From the NCBI GenBank assembly GCA_019188255.1, contig JAETXT010000005.1:1798001-1862000 (forward strand): 64,000 nucleotides of DNA. The letters are read 5' to 3'. Positions 33,132 through 45,459 of the stretch are shown here, in pieces. The translations under genes and the position numbers were made by a program. This DNA is from Verticillium longisporum (Eukaryota; Ascomycota; Sordariomycetes; Glomerellales; Plectosphaerellaceae). The notes under the pieces were generated by a model. It saw only the letters and a list, made by a program, of their open reading frames with translations. It had not been told where the DNA came from and made no database searches. How positions within the stretch are numbered: the stretch's first letter is position 1; each line of letters begins with the position of its first letter.

Positions 33132-34331
33132 ATCGGTGCGACTTGAGATGGTAATAAAACGCGAATGGGCAATGTGAAGAATGGACGAAAGGGTCGAGCG
33201 AGAATTGAACAAGGACACCCTTCCGTCGTCGAGGTGGTTAGGTGGTGAGGATGTGGTTTTTGTTTCGCGGTCGGCAGAAGCCAGCGACGAAATTTGGGCA
33301 GATCAGCCTAACCTAACCGATGGTAACGGGGGAGGCTGGCAGGAGCGGGATCGAATCTCAGCCCAACCGTAAGTAGTCGGTGGCCGCCAGCTCATCAACC
33401 CTGCAGCGAAAAGAGCAAGGGTGTGACGCGGTGAAGGACAGAGGTGGAAGGCGGTGAGAAAGGGCAAACGCAAGAATTGGGTCAAAGGAGAGAAGGAAAG
33501 GTAGAGGAGCTGGCTTTGGACCAGTCAGAAGCTCTGGCGCCAGAGGGCGGAAGGTCGGACGGCCAGGCCCGACACGGCGGAAGACCGATGGAGCAGAAGT
33601 CACACAAACTTGATTGGATGATCGGGTGCTTGGGCACCTGTGCGAGTGATGGTGAGTTGGCAATTCAAATGGAGGAAGGGATGCTAAAAAGAGGGAGATT
33701 GAAGGTTTCCAAGGGCTGCTGAAGAGTCACATACCTGAAAGTCGGGAACCCGACGATTTACTTGTCCTTAGGTAAGCTCGATACGACTGCCTGGCTTCCG
33801 AATCTGGTAGTAGCCTTGTCGTGTCGCAGTCAATCTAGGTGAAGATTTGTCGAAACCACGGCTGCCAGCTTAAATAGTGACAAACGACTGCTGTAGACTG
33901 CAGTGGTGAATTCCTGCGCCCCTGTGCCGTGAGATGTATGTGATTCGGTTAATAAAGGCAAGGCAAGGCACAGTCACTACCTGAGTCGAGGTAGGTAGCA
34001 AAAGGTGATCAGCACAGGTAGCAAGGGAATCAATCAGTCAGGTTGTTAGCAATGGTCGCCTTGCTCGTGCACGGGCCCTTCCTGATCGCGGCTGCCGATC
34101 CTGTCAAGTGTCAGTCAGCGATGCCTGCCTCTTGACGTTGCTGCCTCCTAAGAATAATAAGTCAACCCACCTTTGCTTCCGAACCCGCATCCACCTCGCC
34201 ACGGACACTCGCATCATTCTGGCAGTACAAAGCCGCTTCATCGGGAACCAACGAATTCACCCTCCTCCACCATCAACAACTCTCGCCGCTCGGCTGGTTC
34301 GAGACAAAAGTGGCCTCGTCCTGTGATCGCC
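33132..34331. other. Divergent promoter region
   Basis: 1.2 kb between the EDC4-like gene (-) and the small membrane protein gene (+). Short GAGGTAGGTAG words occur around 33990. No gene is supported. Confidence 0.5.
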
Positions 34332-34939
34332 ATGTTCTGTCTGCGCAGGTGAGCGACCATCACCCCCCTCCCCCCCTCTCACGATGCGGCTCGTCAGCCC
34401 TGTCTGCTGCTATTCGTCCCCTGAATCACTCCCATCATCGTCTCGCCATACCTGTCCGACTCACACACGCACACATACATACACTCACACGTACGACTCG
34501 CGACTGACACGTGATTCCTTCTAGCTGGCTCCCCCTCCTCTTCATCCCGACCAACGCCTCGCCGGCCTTCATCCTCCTCTTCTTCGTCTGCACATACTTC
34601 CTCAACAGGCCATGCGTCTACTGCAGCTTCTTGCTACTCATCCTCTTCTTCACCTCCTGCAACTGGTCCGACCGCTGTTTCTTCGACTTTAGCGGCAACT
34701 GGTTCCAGCCCCGAGCGCCGCCGTCCACACTGCCCGACTTTAGCGGCAACGACACCTACGCGCTCAACGCCACGGTCGAGGTCCTCAACACAACGGCGAG
34801 CGCCCTGGCCGGTGCGGCAGCGGACGAGTTCTCGCGACGAAAGCAGGAGTGGACTGGTCTCGGCATTGAGTGGCTGCGCAGTTTGCTGGGCAAGAGAGAG
34901 TGGAGGATAGACTGCCTCGATGTAATCGTGCGGCTGTGA
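34332..34939 (+). CDS. Small membrane protein with two hydrophobic segments, two exons
   Basis: 143 aa. Exon 1 (34332-34348) encodes MFCLR and two bases. The 176-nt intron 34349-34524 has donor GTGAGC and acceptor TTCTAG. Exon 2 is 34525-34939. Two hydrophobic stretches at about residues 6-27 (WLPLLFIPTN..FILLFFV) and 37-50 (CSFLLLILFFTSC) are followed by a Cys/Trp/Phe-rich loop (NWSDRCFFDFSGNWF). An N-glycosylation-rich hydrophilic tail comes next (NATVEVLNTTAS; NDT), with a C-terminal helix ending DCLDVIVRL. The internal DFSGN is used twice. It is probably an endomembrane protein with a lumenal tail. The family was not recognised. Splice phase, codon use and the divergent promoter support a real gene. 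Confidence 0.7.
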
Positions 34940-37900
34940 GCCGGCCCATCAAGACGGCACATAGAGGCTTGTACCGAACGGACAGTACAGACGTGATGTG
35001 GCATGACGACATTTCTTGATATGGCATTGCGGTGGCGTTGGCGGATTGGATCGCTTTTTTTTTACTTTTAGAGGCGGGTTTTCAGGCAAATTCGGGAGAG
35101 AGCATGATGATGGAGGATAACATCGCTGCCGTTTGGCTGTATCATTACCCTCTGACGGTGCGTTAGCTTTTCACGGGCTTTTATTCGTTGGAACTTCCCC
35201 TAGCACTTGCGAGGCATCAAAATGATTCGTTGCGGCACATCAACTATTGGGAATTGTACGAGATAGTCCACCTAACGACATGGAAGTGATCCATGGTCTG
35301 TAGATGGCACTTATGGGCTGCAAACATGCATGGCCGTCTCCGGGTTGTCTCCACGTCGCGGAGCAAACAAGAGCCCTTGATGTAAGACAGTTCGCGCGGG
35401 CGCATGCAAGTACGACCCGTGTCTAGCTCGTGCAGGTTTTGTGTAACACGATTTTGTGCGGTCAAGATCTATGGCTGTTGAAGGCTTTCATCCGATGATA
35501 AGCGGTATTTGCCCCGGTTGGATACCCTGCGAAAGTCTACCCCGTGTGCTTCTGCTCTTTTTCTGCTAGGTCGATAGAATGTTTGCATCCGCGTTCATTG
35601 CCGATTTCAGGGGGGCAATCTGATGTGCTGTGGATGTGAAGGTTTTGAGGAAAAGTCAGCTGTGACTTATTAGGATCCGTCATATAAGAAAAGTCAGCCT
35701 AAGGTTATGTCACGTCCTGTGTTTCTGGATGATCGGTATACAACGTCACATAGGATGACAGCGGCAGCGTCGCGGTATCACCACCATCGGATCGGCAGAT
35801 GCAACCCTGGTCAACGCGGATGTTATAAGGCTACGTTTCGGCTGATTACAGCGACGAAGCATTGTTCAATCAGACCAACCAGATAAATCATCGGCCATTT
35901 TCTTCGAATAAGCCTGTCTCCTTCTATCAAAACACTTTCTGCAGAAATGACATGATTATGTTGGGCGATGCTGTCCCGGATGGACTCTTCGTTTCATCCC
36001 AACATACTTGAGGTGGAAAACAACTTGTCTCTTCACGATGCTGCATGGCCTTTGCTCCCCAGAAATAAGTGTGATCATGTAAGCTCGGATACGAACATTC
36101 CGTCCCAAAATTGAGATCCACAAGCTTGACATCCTGGGCCCGATCGACAGTATTAATTCGAGTTCACTTATCACCCAGCTTACTACTCCTCTTGTCTGAA
36201 GCTATGCATACCGTTGTCGTCGACCATTTATGGCTGGTTGGACGGAGCATCATGCACATTGTTGGACCGATCCTCTCAGTCTTCATCCTAACATATTGGC
36301 TATTCAAGCAAAGCGTCAGAAATCTCTGGACGTGCCACTTCAGAGACTAGTCAAGTTATTTGTTGTATTCCCTACTAGTACTACAAAGCTTGGACGGCCG
36401 ACAAACCGAGCTCAAGTTAGTATGCCTGAGGATGCCGCATTTCCCCATCCTTACTTCAAACCCGTTTGCGACGATATCACCAGCTGAATAGAAGTTTAGC
36501 CTCTTGAACAGGCGAAGTGTCCTGCTCCTCTACCATCGCCAGCGAACCTCCGGACATAAGTTGAGAAGCGGCTCGAGGGGCTCCTTGTGGACTTGATCGC
36601 GCACAAGGGCATCAAGACGACTGCCACGGTCCGTGGCTCGATTTCGTCTAGAGGATCAACGCTGTCTCGAGAACTGCCTCGGCGCGTAACGTCTTAGATG
36701 CAGCTAGCCCACTAGACTCTAATATCCGGTTCTCGCGGCAACAGACCCCGAGTTCGCAGCAGAATTCTAGCGCGGCCGAACTTGTTGCCATAAAGCACTC
36801 ATCAACCTCTTCGTCAGCGGCACTTTTGTGCGAACGTGTTGCTATCTTTTTGTGCCCGGCCTCAGGGGTACGTAGGACGTTGTTGCTGCAAGTGGAGTGA
36901 AATGTTTCCGTAAATGCCCTACCGGAGACCTCGCCTCCGGTCTCTATTATGATGATATCTCGTGATGCAAAGAGGCTGGTTTTGTTCAGTGCAACCAATT
37001 TGGACGGCTTAACGATGTCATGAAAAGGAGGGGCATTACGTAGGCCGACTGACAACTTGATTCCGTGTTGCCGCCCGGATTGTGTTATCAGCAAGTATGG
37101 AAACGGGAGCTGTGCGATGAGATACTGAAAAGGAGTAGCTTGTTATATTTGGCAGGGGTGGAAGGGTTCGTCCGGGGTTGCCGGCAGAAGCGGCATTTGA
37201 CAAATGGTTACTAGGATAAACCGCCACCTGGCAAGATTACTGAACAGGCGCTGTGATTCCCTGTGAATCGTATTTGGTTTTGATTCACCTGTGCGTAGTG
37301 TACTTGAATGCAACGTCGTCTTTCAAGTTTAACTCAAGGATTCGACCAGGGCGGTCACAGATTGCGAGTTTTCCAGCGGCAAACGGAATCATCTGAACAG
37401 ATGCAACGGCGGCTGTCGGGCAAAGCTTCAATACGCACATGGCCTCAATCGGTCCGTCATCGCAAGACCTTCTGAAGACCGGCAGTAAACTCGGCGTATT
37501 TGATTGGGATGTTAGTGAGACGCGCCTCGGATTCGGCTTGAGAATGACTTGCAGCCCTCTATCGACAGGGGTTGGAGTAGACGCCGAGTTCCATGTTCCG
37601 CGAGCGCACTGGCATCCAACGCGAAGAGCACAGAGGTCACGAACCGTCAGAGCTGTCGGCGTTATTCTGTCTGCAGCCAGCGGGGTGGCTTGTCGTGGCG
37701 GGGACGCGGGAAGATGAATGCTGTGGCAGGCTTCAGGAGAACTCTTGGCCCCAAAGAGGATTTTTGGCGCAGTTGACACCGCCTCCACCCGGAGGTCTTG
37801 GGGGTTATCGTGATTGGTAAAGAAGGGCAATCCCAAATTGGAATACTGGTTGCCAAGGCACCAATACGATGCAGACTGTTCGATGAACTGAAAATAGCTA

Positions 37901-39121
37901 CCATTTGGAAAAGGAGTTCATCGGGATGATGATTCTCAATCTGAAGTGAATTATCGTGTGGTGCGAAACAGAGACGTGATGCCTCAAAAGAGGCTCGCCT
38001 TGACGTTGGATTGCCAGGAACAAGGGCCCTAGCGGCGCCGAGGGCCCAGGGTTGAGTGTCTCGGCATGTGGGTGGGGAAGCAGCACACGACCACTACCTA
38101 CGCAATTCGGAACAGCCCCATGTCCCGCTTTCCGCGTGTAATCCCAACGCTCCTGCATCCCTTGTCATCTCAACCGCATTGAGGGCAGGCGCACACGACC
38201 ACCCAAGAGCCTTGACGTCAGGCGATCGAAATCATGCCCTTTCCTCTGGCTGGCGGTGGACAACCCGAGGTATCTTATCGGCCGGACTCCCCCCTCTACA
38301 GGCTCAAACTCCGCTTCAGAATCTGTATGGTACCTTGCTTGCTGCCAAGTACGTGGCATCCGGCATGGGATAGCTTTTGCTCTGCCCAGCTCCGCCGCCA
38401 CTGGCCAAGCAGCCGGCTTGCCGTCTGACACCCACAACATGATGTTTGTCCACTGTGCCCTCACGCTGTCTTCTTGGCGGTCATTCGGCGCCCGCCGCAA
38501 TCTTACAGCCTCCTGTGCTCTCCCCATGGAGCACATAACTGGCCACTTGAGTGTTGAGTGAATGGTCAGCACATCAGCAAGGACGAGGGGCCAAAAATGC
38601 CACTGTACCCCATGTCGAACCAGTATATCAGTGCCGTGCTCGCGCTATTCCCCAGGCTCATGCCCAAACCCACGAGACGCAAGACCTAGGCTTCCCCGGT
38701 CTTCCCTTTCTTCTTGACTCACTTGGCGGCGCCCACTTCCATCCGAGACGCGCGTTTCTTGGCCTCGGCCATCGGACTTATGTTGTCATTGCATTGTTGT
38801 ACCCATAACTTTATTCAAGTAGACCTACTGCCCTCTTGTCCTCTTGGTCGTCAACAGTGCACCATCTTTCGACCTTATCAATATTTCCCACGCCTCTCAC
38901 AGGTTCCGACGATCACTTCCTTTGTATGATATTCCCAAAGCGCATTCTTTCGAAATCGAGCCGTCCTTCGTGAGATCAACGAGAATCACATCACTGATAC
39001 CAAGAGTATCTCGGGCTCTTTCGTGGCTACCAACGACCACGACCCTGACCTGGGGTACCTCCCGGCTGTACGAGCTGACGACGGAGGCGGCCTACCCAGG
39101 CGATCCTCAAATCCACTCAAC
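34940..39121. other. Largest gene-poor interval, no gene called
   Basis: 4.2 kb, AT-richer than its flanks around 35460-37260. Open stretches such as 37285-37836 (-) lack an ATG start and family features. At 35550-36490 a TATA-like TTATAA (35823-35828) precedes broken short frames that might be decayed coding sequence, but nothing recognisable remains. GAAAAGTCAGC occurs twice within 60 bp (35650-35700). The last 300 bp is the leader of the LicD gene. It includes a 15-codon upstream ORF starting at 38926. Confidence 0.5.
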
Positions 39122-39983
39122 ATGCGTTTCTTCGCCTTTCTACAGACTCTGGTCCTTCTCGGGGCAACTGCTACGGCTTATCGACTTCAATATCCCGACC
39201 AAGATTCCAAGACGGGAAAGAGAGGTCTCGAGCGCCGCGATGGCAAATACTTCCACGAACCCTCTGGCTCTCTCGAATTAGGCCATTACGATGCCCGCTT
39301 TTTCAAACAAGCACTCGGCTACGACGAGCATCGCATTGTCCTTAGAAACCTCATTCGCGCCTACCTTACCGTCTGCTCCGAAAACAAAGTCGAGACCTGG
39401 CTGGCCCACGGGACTCTCCTCGGTTGGTGGTGGAATGGCCAGGTCATGCCCTGGGACTACGACTTGGATGTTCAAATGTCTGCGGCTACTCTCGACTGGG
39501 TCGGCGAGAACCTCAACCGCACAGAGCACTTCTACAACTGGACCGGGACGGACAACAGCCAGCATACAAGTCGTTACCTTCTCGACATCAACCCCCACCA
39601 CATCGAGCGCGATCGTGGCGATGGCTTGAACATCATCGATGCCCGTTGGATCGACATGGCCAACGGTGCCTTCGTCGATATCACCGGGGTCGCGGAACGC
39701 GAACTGCCTGAAAACCCTGGCATCTGGTCGTGCCGGAACTCGCACAGGTACCATACGACAGACCTGTTCCCTATGCGGCAGACCGAATTCGAGGGGTTGC
39801 CTGCAATTGTTCCGTACAGTTTTGAACGCATCCTGATTGAGGAGTACGGTGACAGGAGCATCGTGGCGACGGAGTGGGCAGGGTAAGTTCCGCCTTCTCT
39901 TCTGATCAGAGCGGCATGGATAGACTAACGAGGACAGACATCGTTGGGTACCTGAACAGAAAGCATGGGTCAGAATGGATTAA
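39122..39983 (+). CDS. Secreted/lumenal LicD-family protein (MNN4-like phosphotransferase)
   Basis: 268 aa. Exons are 39122-39882 and 39938-39983 (GTAAGT donor, CTAAC branch). The signal peptide MRFFAFLQTLVLLGATATA suggests entry to the secretory pathway. The LicD core shows the nucleotidyltransferase-like signature ENKVETWLAHGTLLGWWWNG, then MPWDYDLDVQM, whose acidic DYDLD is the likely metal site, and RWIDMANGAFVDITG. Fungal LicD/MNN4 proteins help add mannosyl-phosphate or related groups to glycans in the Golgi; the exact acceptor is unknown. The C-terminus ends AGHRWVPEQKAWVRMD after the last intron. The gene is short compared with full MNN4 but typical of stand-alone LicD proteins. A 15-codon upstream ORF (38926-38973) lies in the leader and could reduce translation. 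Confidence 0.85.
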
Positions 39984-40586
39984 AGTCCGCGTGGGTTTGG
40001 GTGTGTGATTTGCGCAGATGCGCACCCCACAAACGAGACGCGAATGGTGTTCTTTTTTCTCATTGCGGCTTACGCACGCCAGGCTTGCGTGGATGGCGTT
40101 TAGGGAAGGGGGTTTGGCTTGGTAAAAATTTCCGGCCCGGACGTCGAAAGGCCGCAGTCTTCGGCGTGATTGGGGTGGCTGCCGCTTGGACTCGGAAGTA
40201 CAGTGTACTGCTGGCGAAGCATTTCTTGAATGGTTTCTGTACGTTGACGATAGCATGAGATACCCCACCATGGCCCTTTATACCTCACTCATTTCGTCTC
40301 CGTCCCCCGAAATGGATCATGTTGGTGATGAAAGCAAGCCACTTGCCTTGGTGGCAGCCATGAAGAAAGTGACAGTTTGACGCCTCTGCCGATCCCACTG
40401 ACTCGTCTGCTATCTCCCCGCGGCAGTAGCAGTGCCGCCCACATTCCGTGTGCCGGCACTAGACGCTCCGTTCCTGTCTGCGGCCGCGAAACCTCCGACG
40501 TCGCGGCGACTAGCCTCAACCCTGCAGCATGCGCGAATATCATGCAGGCCGTGACGCTCGACCAGCAACAATCGATCTATTCGAAT
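39984..40586. other. Intergenic, no gene
   Basis: 603 bp between LicD and the tRNA gene. Open stretches on both strands are short and without family features. Confidence 0.55.
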
Positions 40587-40660
40587 GGTCGGTTAGCTCA
40601 GTTGGTTAGAGCGTGGTACTAATAATGCCAAGGTCATGAGTTCGACCCTCATACTGACCA
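40587..40660 (+). tRNA. tRNA-Ile (anticodon AAU)
   Basis: A full cloverleaf can be drawn. The acceptor stem is GGTCGGT/ACTGACC with discriminator A. The D arm is GCTC...GAGC, with AGTTGGTTA as its loop. The anticodon stem is TGGTA/TGCCA around CTAATAA, placing AAT at the anticodon. The T arm is ATGAG-TTCGACC-CTCAT. There is no intron. A T-rich sequence follows at 40661, consistent with Pol III termination. Confidence 0.95.
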
Positions 40661-42432
40661 TTTCCTTTTGCTCGCACCGCGATTGAAAGTCACCAGACTT
40701 TACTTTTGTTGCTCAGAGAAAAGCCTCGGTATGAGGCACGTTGCACTCGTCGACTTGAGACGAGTGGCGAGACGCATCAATGTTGGCTCTGGTCACAATG
40801 GAACGAAACATAGATTGAAAGCTCAGGGAGAAGACTTGGGAGACGATGTCTTGGAAAGAAGGCAGACACGACGGATTGTCTTTTTTTGCCTACCTCAGGC
40901 TTTTTAGGGGTGTTGGCTCGTCTCCCCGGTCAAGCGTCGCGCTCTGCAAAGTTGGCTGACTGCCAGACGCGTTGTTGGAGACATTGAGGCTTCAGAAACC
41001 ACAGCTTACTCGGCACCGAATTATGGCTGCGGTGATGCGCTGTTGCAACACGGTGATAAGCAGACCAGGTCTGTCGCATGGTTGATCGACACTTACGAGA
41101 CTAACTCATGTCTGTCCAAAGTTCACTGCTTCGATCTCTCCTTCCTCTTTCTTGTACTACATTCGCGCTTGGTCTCATGCATGTCTGTATGGGGACAATG
41201 CCTCAATGACTTTAGACAAATGGCAGCCTTGCCACTGTCCCTCGGACAGTCTCAATGAAGGTAGTCGCTGGAACCTGAAGAATCGTGTTTGGTCTCCAGT
41301 CTGTTAGTGTAACTGTAGATAGAGAGAATATGAAAGTACTAGATCAAGGAAGTATCCTCCGTCTCAGGGAAGTTCCTTTTCATCATGATTTCTTCTCAAT
41401 CCAGCCACATGGGATGGATTAGAAACGCGCATTCGTACATGTACCTCTCAGCAAGGTCGTCAGGAACCCAACGGGCGCGAAAGTCAGGGCTGCGCATGGG
41501 CCACATGACAGATCCTGGATAGGGGGCATCTGGCAGGGAATGGAAGGAATACCACCCACTTGATGCCTGGCAGCCTCACCGCTGGCGGCAGCCCCTGATT
41601 GGGCCAATCCCCAGCGGCAACAGCCACGGGAAGACAGTGAGGGAGCTCCATTCATTGACCCCCTAAAAGGACCCCCCAAAAAGAGGCAAGCAGGGTAGAG
41701 AGATACACTGGCGAGCTGGCAGAAGGTACCTCCCCTTGCTCCCCTGCCAGGCTAGAGCCACAGCCAGAGCCAGAGCCTGTCATACCAGCCCCCATCTCCT
41801 GGATTCGTGCTGGACCTGGCACACAGAGAGAGAGAACAGAGCGAGGGCGAGTGTCCAGCAGCGCTTTTGCTATTCTGTCCAAAAAGCCACCAACCCAACC
41901 TTGCGCAACGCAACGTAGCGCAACCACACGACGCGATCCACGACCAAAAAAAAAATCGTTGCTGCTTTACGAGCCGTCCACCGCGCGCAACCCAGGACGA
42001 TTGACGAACAGCTACCAGCTGCAGCTTCCAGCACGCTGCCTCGCTGTTCCTCGGCCCTCGCCCAATCGCATCTGTCACCCACCAACCACCATCACCTGGC
42101 CCTGGCCGTGACGACTGCCGTGCTGCTGCTCCCAACCGCACACGACACCTTTCCGCCCGAGCTTCAGTCGTTCGCCGTCGATCGCAACCTCGACCGTGAC
42201 GAACACCTGCTTTCGCATCGCCGCGAGCTCCACGAAGACGCTCCTCGACCGATGCAAACCCAATAATTCCATTTAGTCCCCCCTCCGTCAATCCTGCAGC
42301 GCGGACCACCAGCGGCTCTTCGAAAGCCCTCCAGACGGTGGATAGACACACGGCCACTCCGACGACTCTTCTCCGCCCCTTCCCACTTCGCGGCGAACAC
42401 AGCATTCCGGGGAGCAGCTCCCCCACGCGCAC
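40661..42432. other. Intergenic and long striatin leader
   Basis: 1.8 kb with no supported gene. The 850-codon-scale minus-strand frame at 41752-42624 overlaps the striatin start and is antisense noise. The last few hundred bp are CA/C-rich leader. A 4-codon upstream ORF (ATG CAA ACC CAA TAA, 42252-42266) precedes the striatin start. Confidence 0.5.
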
Positions 42433-45151
42433 ATGAGCTGGCAAAACGCCGCGGGCATGGGGATGAATCCGGGCAACGGCATGGGCGGCGGCCCCGGCGG
42501 CGGCGAGATGGGTGCTGCCATGCAGGGCAACGGCAACGGCCAGCCCAATGCAACAGAGTACACGTTGCAGGGTGCGTTTGAACTTTTCCCTGTCTGTTCT
42601 GTTGCGAGGACGAAAAAAGTGCATTGTCGTGCTAACCCGATACCACAGGCGTTATGCGCTTTCTGCAGACCGAATGGCACCGCCACGAACGCGACCGAAA
42701 CTCGTGGGAGATTGAGCGCCAGGAGATGAAGGGCAGGATAGCGAATCTCGAGGGCCAGGCAAGACGGGCCGACGCCACCCAAAAGGCCCTCAAGCGCTAC
42801 GTCGGCATCCTCGAGAAGAAGGTCGTTAACCAGCAGGCGCTCCTCAAGGGCACGGGCTCCGTTTCCGACATTGACGAGGAGCCGGCGAAACGCGAGAAGG
42901 ACAGGGCCATCCGCATTCAGGAGAAGCTTCATGGTGAGTTCGCGAACGAAAGAGGAACCGGGCTTGCGCTGACGAGATCTCAACAGCGCTGCACAAGGAT
43001 ATTGATACCGACGATGAGGAGGACAAGGGCGAAGACGAACCTCAACGTGCTGACCTCAAGGCCTTCCTCGACCAGTGCCAGGCCGAGTTTGCATACCTCA
43101 TGGTCACACCTGCGAACCCCCTGCCACCTCGCGACTCTCCACCATTACCGATTCTGGAGGACATGGCCGGCCCCGAACCCTACCAGCTGTCCGGTCAGCC
43201 CCCAGCGGAGCCCTCTTTCCAACAGCAAATGCGACAGTCGCAGTTGCAGACTCAGAACCATGTTCGGGAGATCGCGCGAGCGCCCTCAGCCCCGAACCAC
43301 GCGCCGCCCATGCAACGCAGCCAGCCTACGAGCTTTCAGGTGAAGCAAACGGAACTACCTGCTCAGCAGGCTGGGAACTCGGAAGCCGAAAACCCACCCG
43401 CCATGTATGCTGCAGGTACAGAATGGCCGCAGCCCGTCTCCGTCACCACTCGTCTCATGGATGATAACCTCCAGAGGCCAAATCACTCCGTCGAAGCACT
43501 TGGAACGTCTGAGCACGCTGAAGAAGTAGCCCCGAAACAAGTTCTTCCCGAGACCGATGGCTGGGAGTTCCCCGACGGCGCTTTCACAGACTCCAACTCG
43601 ACGCAGCCCCAACAAGCCCAGCAGTTGGCTTCGACCCGACCAGACACTGACGTTTTTCCCAGCGCAGAGAACGTACCCAAGTCGCCCACTCGAGGGCCTG
43701 GCTCGCATAGGAGAAAGGGATCAATGTCCCGACGCCGCAGCTCGGACCAGGAGCTCTCACTGAACGCTCTGTCTCTCAAGCAGGAAAGCACGAATTTCAA
43801 GCTGCGCTTCGGCCTCCGCGGACATCTTGACACTGTCCGAACCGTCATCTTTTCCGGAGGTGGCAGCCCAGGAGAGCCGGAAATATGCACCGCCGGCGAC
43901 GATGGCATGATCAAGCGCTTCCACATCCCTAGAACGGAGAGTCCTGTCGGAGGGTCTGACCTGGACGTTGCGGCAAACTTCACACACAGGGGTCACTCGG
44001 GAGCAGTCCTTTGTCTGACGTCGTGGTCGCCATCGCCAAACTTCTCTACAGGCGGTAGGGCGCAGGGAGATGGTTGGATTTTCTCGGGTGGCCAGGATGC
44101 CAGCATCAGAGTGTGGGAGCGAGGGCGAGTTGATCCCAAGGCGACCCTCGACGGCCATACTGATGCGGTCTGGGCCATCTGCGTACTTCCGGCAACACTG
44201 GGTGCCATCTTCGGACAGTCGAACCCCTACGGCACTCCCGATCGTATCCTTGTAGCGTCAGGTGGTGCTGATGGAACTGTCCGTCTGTGGGCTGTCAGCG
44301 CGCCACCTCAACTCACATCTCCGCAGCCCGGCGCGAACCGAGCCGCTCCCACAGGCAGCAGAGGCAGGGTTCGCGGCAACTCAATGAGTTCTGGAAGCGC
44401 GTTCCCCAACTCGCCACAGCCGACCATGGCCTCTAACTCTCCTTTCAACCACACGCTTATCCACAACATATCGCGATCCGACGGCTCAACAGCCAGCCCG
44501 ACCTGCATCACACCCCTCAGTCCGACTGGTGAGACATTTGTCGTGGCTTATTCGGACGCTTCTATCATTGTATACGATACCCGCTCTGGCGAGCAGACCG
44601 GCGCCATGGACAGCCTGGAGACGTATGACGGAACCATCGGCACAAGCGTCAACTCTGTCGTTGCTACCACTGTGGGCCTGGAACAGGGCCAACATGCCAG
44701 CAGCATGTCTGAGGAGGACGCTTCTACCAGCGGAGGCCCGACAGGCGGCGGCAGGACCATGGCCAGCTCTGGCGTGGAGGGTGTAGTGATTTCTGGGCAC
44801 GAGGACCGGTTCGTGCGCTTCTTTGATGCCAATAGCGGTAAGCATATGCCATTTTGTCGTCCAATTCGGGCCTCCATACTAACTCACACAGGCCAATGTA
44901 CATACAATATGCTCGCACACCCGGCGTCCATCTCGGCGCTGTCACTCAGCCCCGACGGCCGGGAGCTGGTCAGCGCCGGCCACGATGCTAGCCTGCGGTT
45001 CTGGAGCCTCGAGAAGCGTTCATGCACGCAGGAGATTACGAGCCACCGCATCATGCGCGGCGAGGGTGTCTGCTCTGTCGTTTGGAGCCAGGACGGCAAA
45101 TGGGTCGTCAGCGGAGGTGGCGACGGTGTGGTCAAGGTGTTCACGCGGTAG
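42433..45151 (+). CDS. pro11: Striatin-family STRIPAK scaffold (PRO11/HAM-3 type)
   Basis: 844 aa in four exons: 42433-42571, 42649-42933, 42987-44837 and 44892-45151. It is the scaffold of the STRIPAK phosphatase/kinase complex, which controls hyphal fusion and fruiting-body development in Sordaria and Neurospora. Features in order: a Gly/Met-rich tail, [20 protein letters not shown] (the caveolin-binding region) and a coiled coil ([20 protein letters not shown] ... [13 protein letters not shown]). An acidic stretch ([14 protein letters not shown]) and a long disordered middle come next. A WD40 propeller fills the C-terminal half ([92 protein letters not shown]). Intron phases all agree and the frame is intact. 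Confidence 0.93.
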
Positions 45152-45459
45152 AGACGACGTCGCTCTCGCTTGCACATCCGTCGGCATAAGCATAGCGTGT
45201 AGGGTAGACCTTTGGGAAAGGAACGAATGGCGCGGGGGATCATGGACATGTCAACCAGGCCAAACCTCGCCCCGGCGTTCATAGTGTTCTTGTAATATGT
45301 AACTTGAAGGAAATGTGGCCACGAAGCCCTCCGTGCCCTCTACTGGGTCTTGGAGCGTTTGCGTATTTTGGGTCTGTCTCATACATCATTTCGTCGTGCT
45401 ATCCTGTCGCTGGTATCATGGCAAACCGCCGAAAACAAGGCAAAAGCCGCCGCGGGGCC
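45152..45459. other. Convergent 3' flanks
   Basis: 308 bp between striatin (+) and RAD14 (-). No coding signal. Confidence 0.55.

Noticed and set aside
35900..36490. Cytochrome P450 or other enzyme remnant
   Set aside because: Short hydrophobic stretches only; no diagnostic motif could be seen.
37285..37836. 183-codon minus-strand frame
   Set aside because: No ATG start (opens on TTG), no domain, no conservation clue; composition resembles random GC-rich frame.
41752..42624. Long minus-strand frame overlapping the striatin start
   Set aside because: Antisense to a strong gene; no family features.
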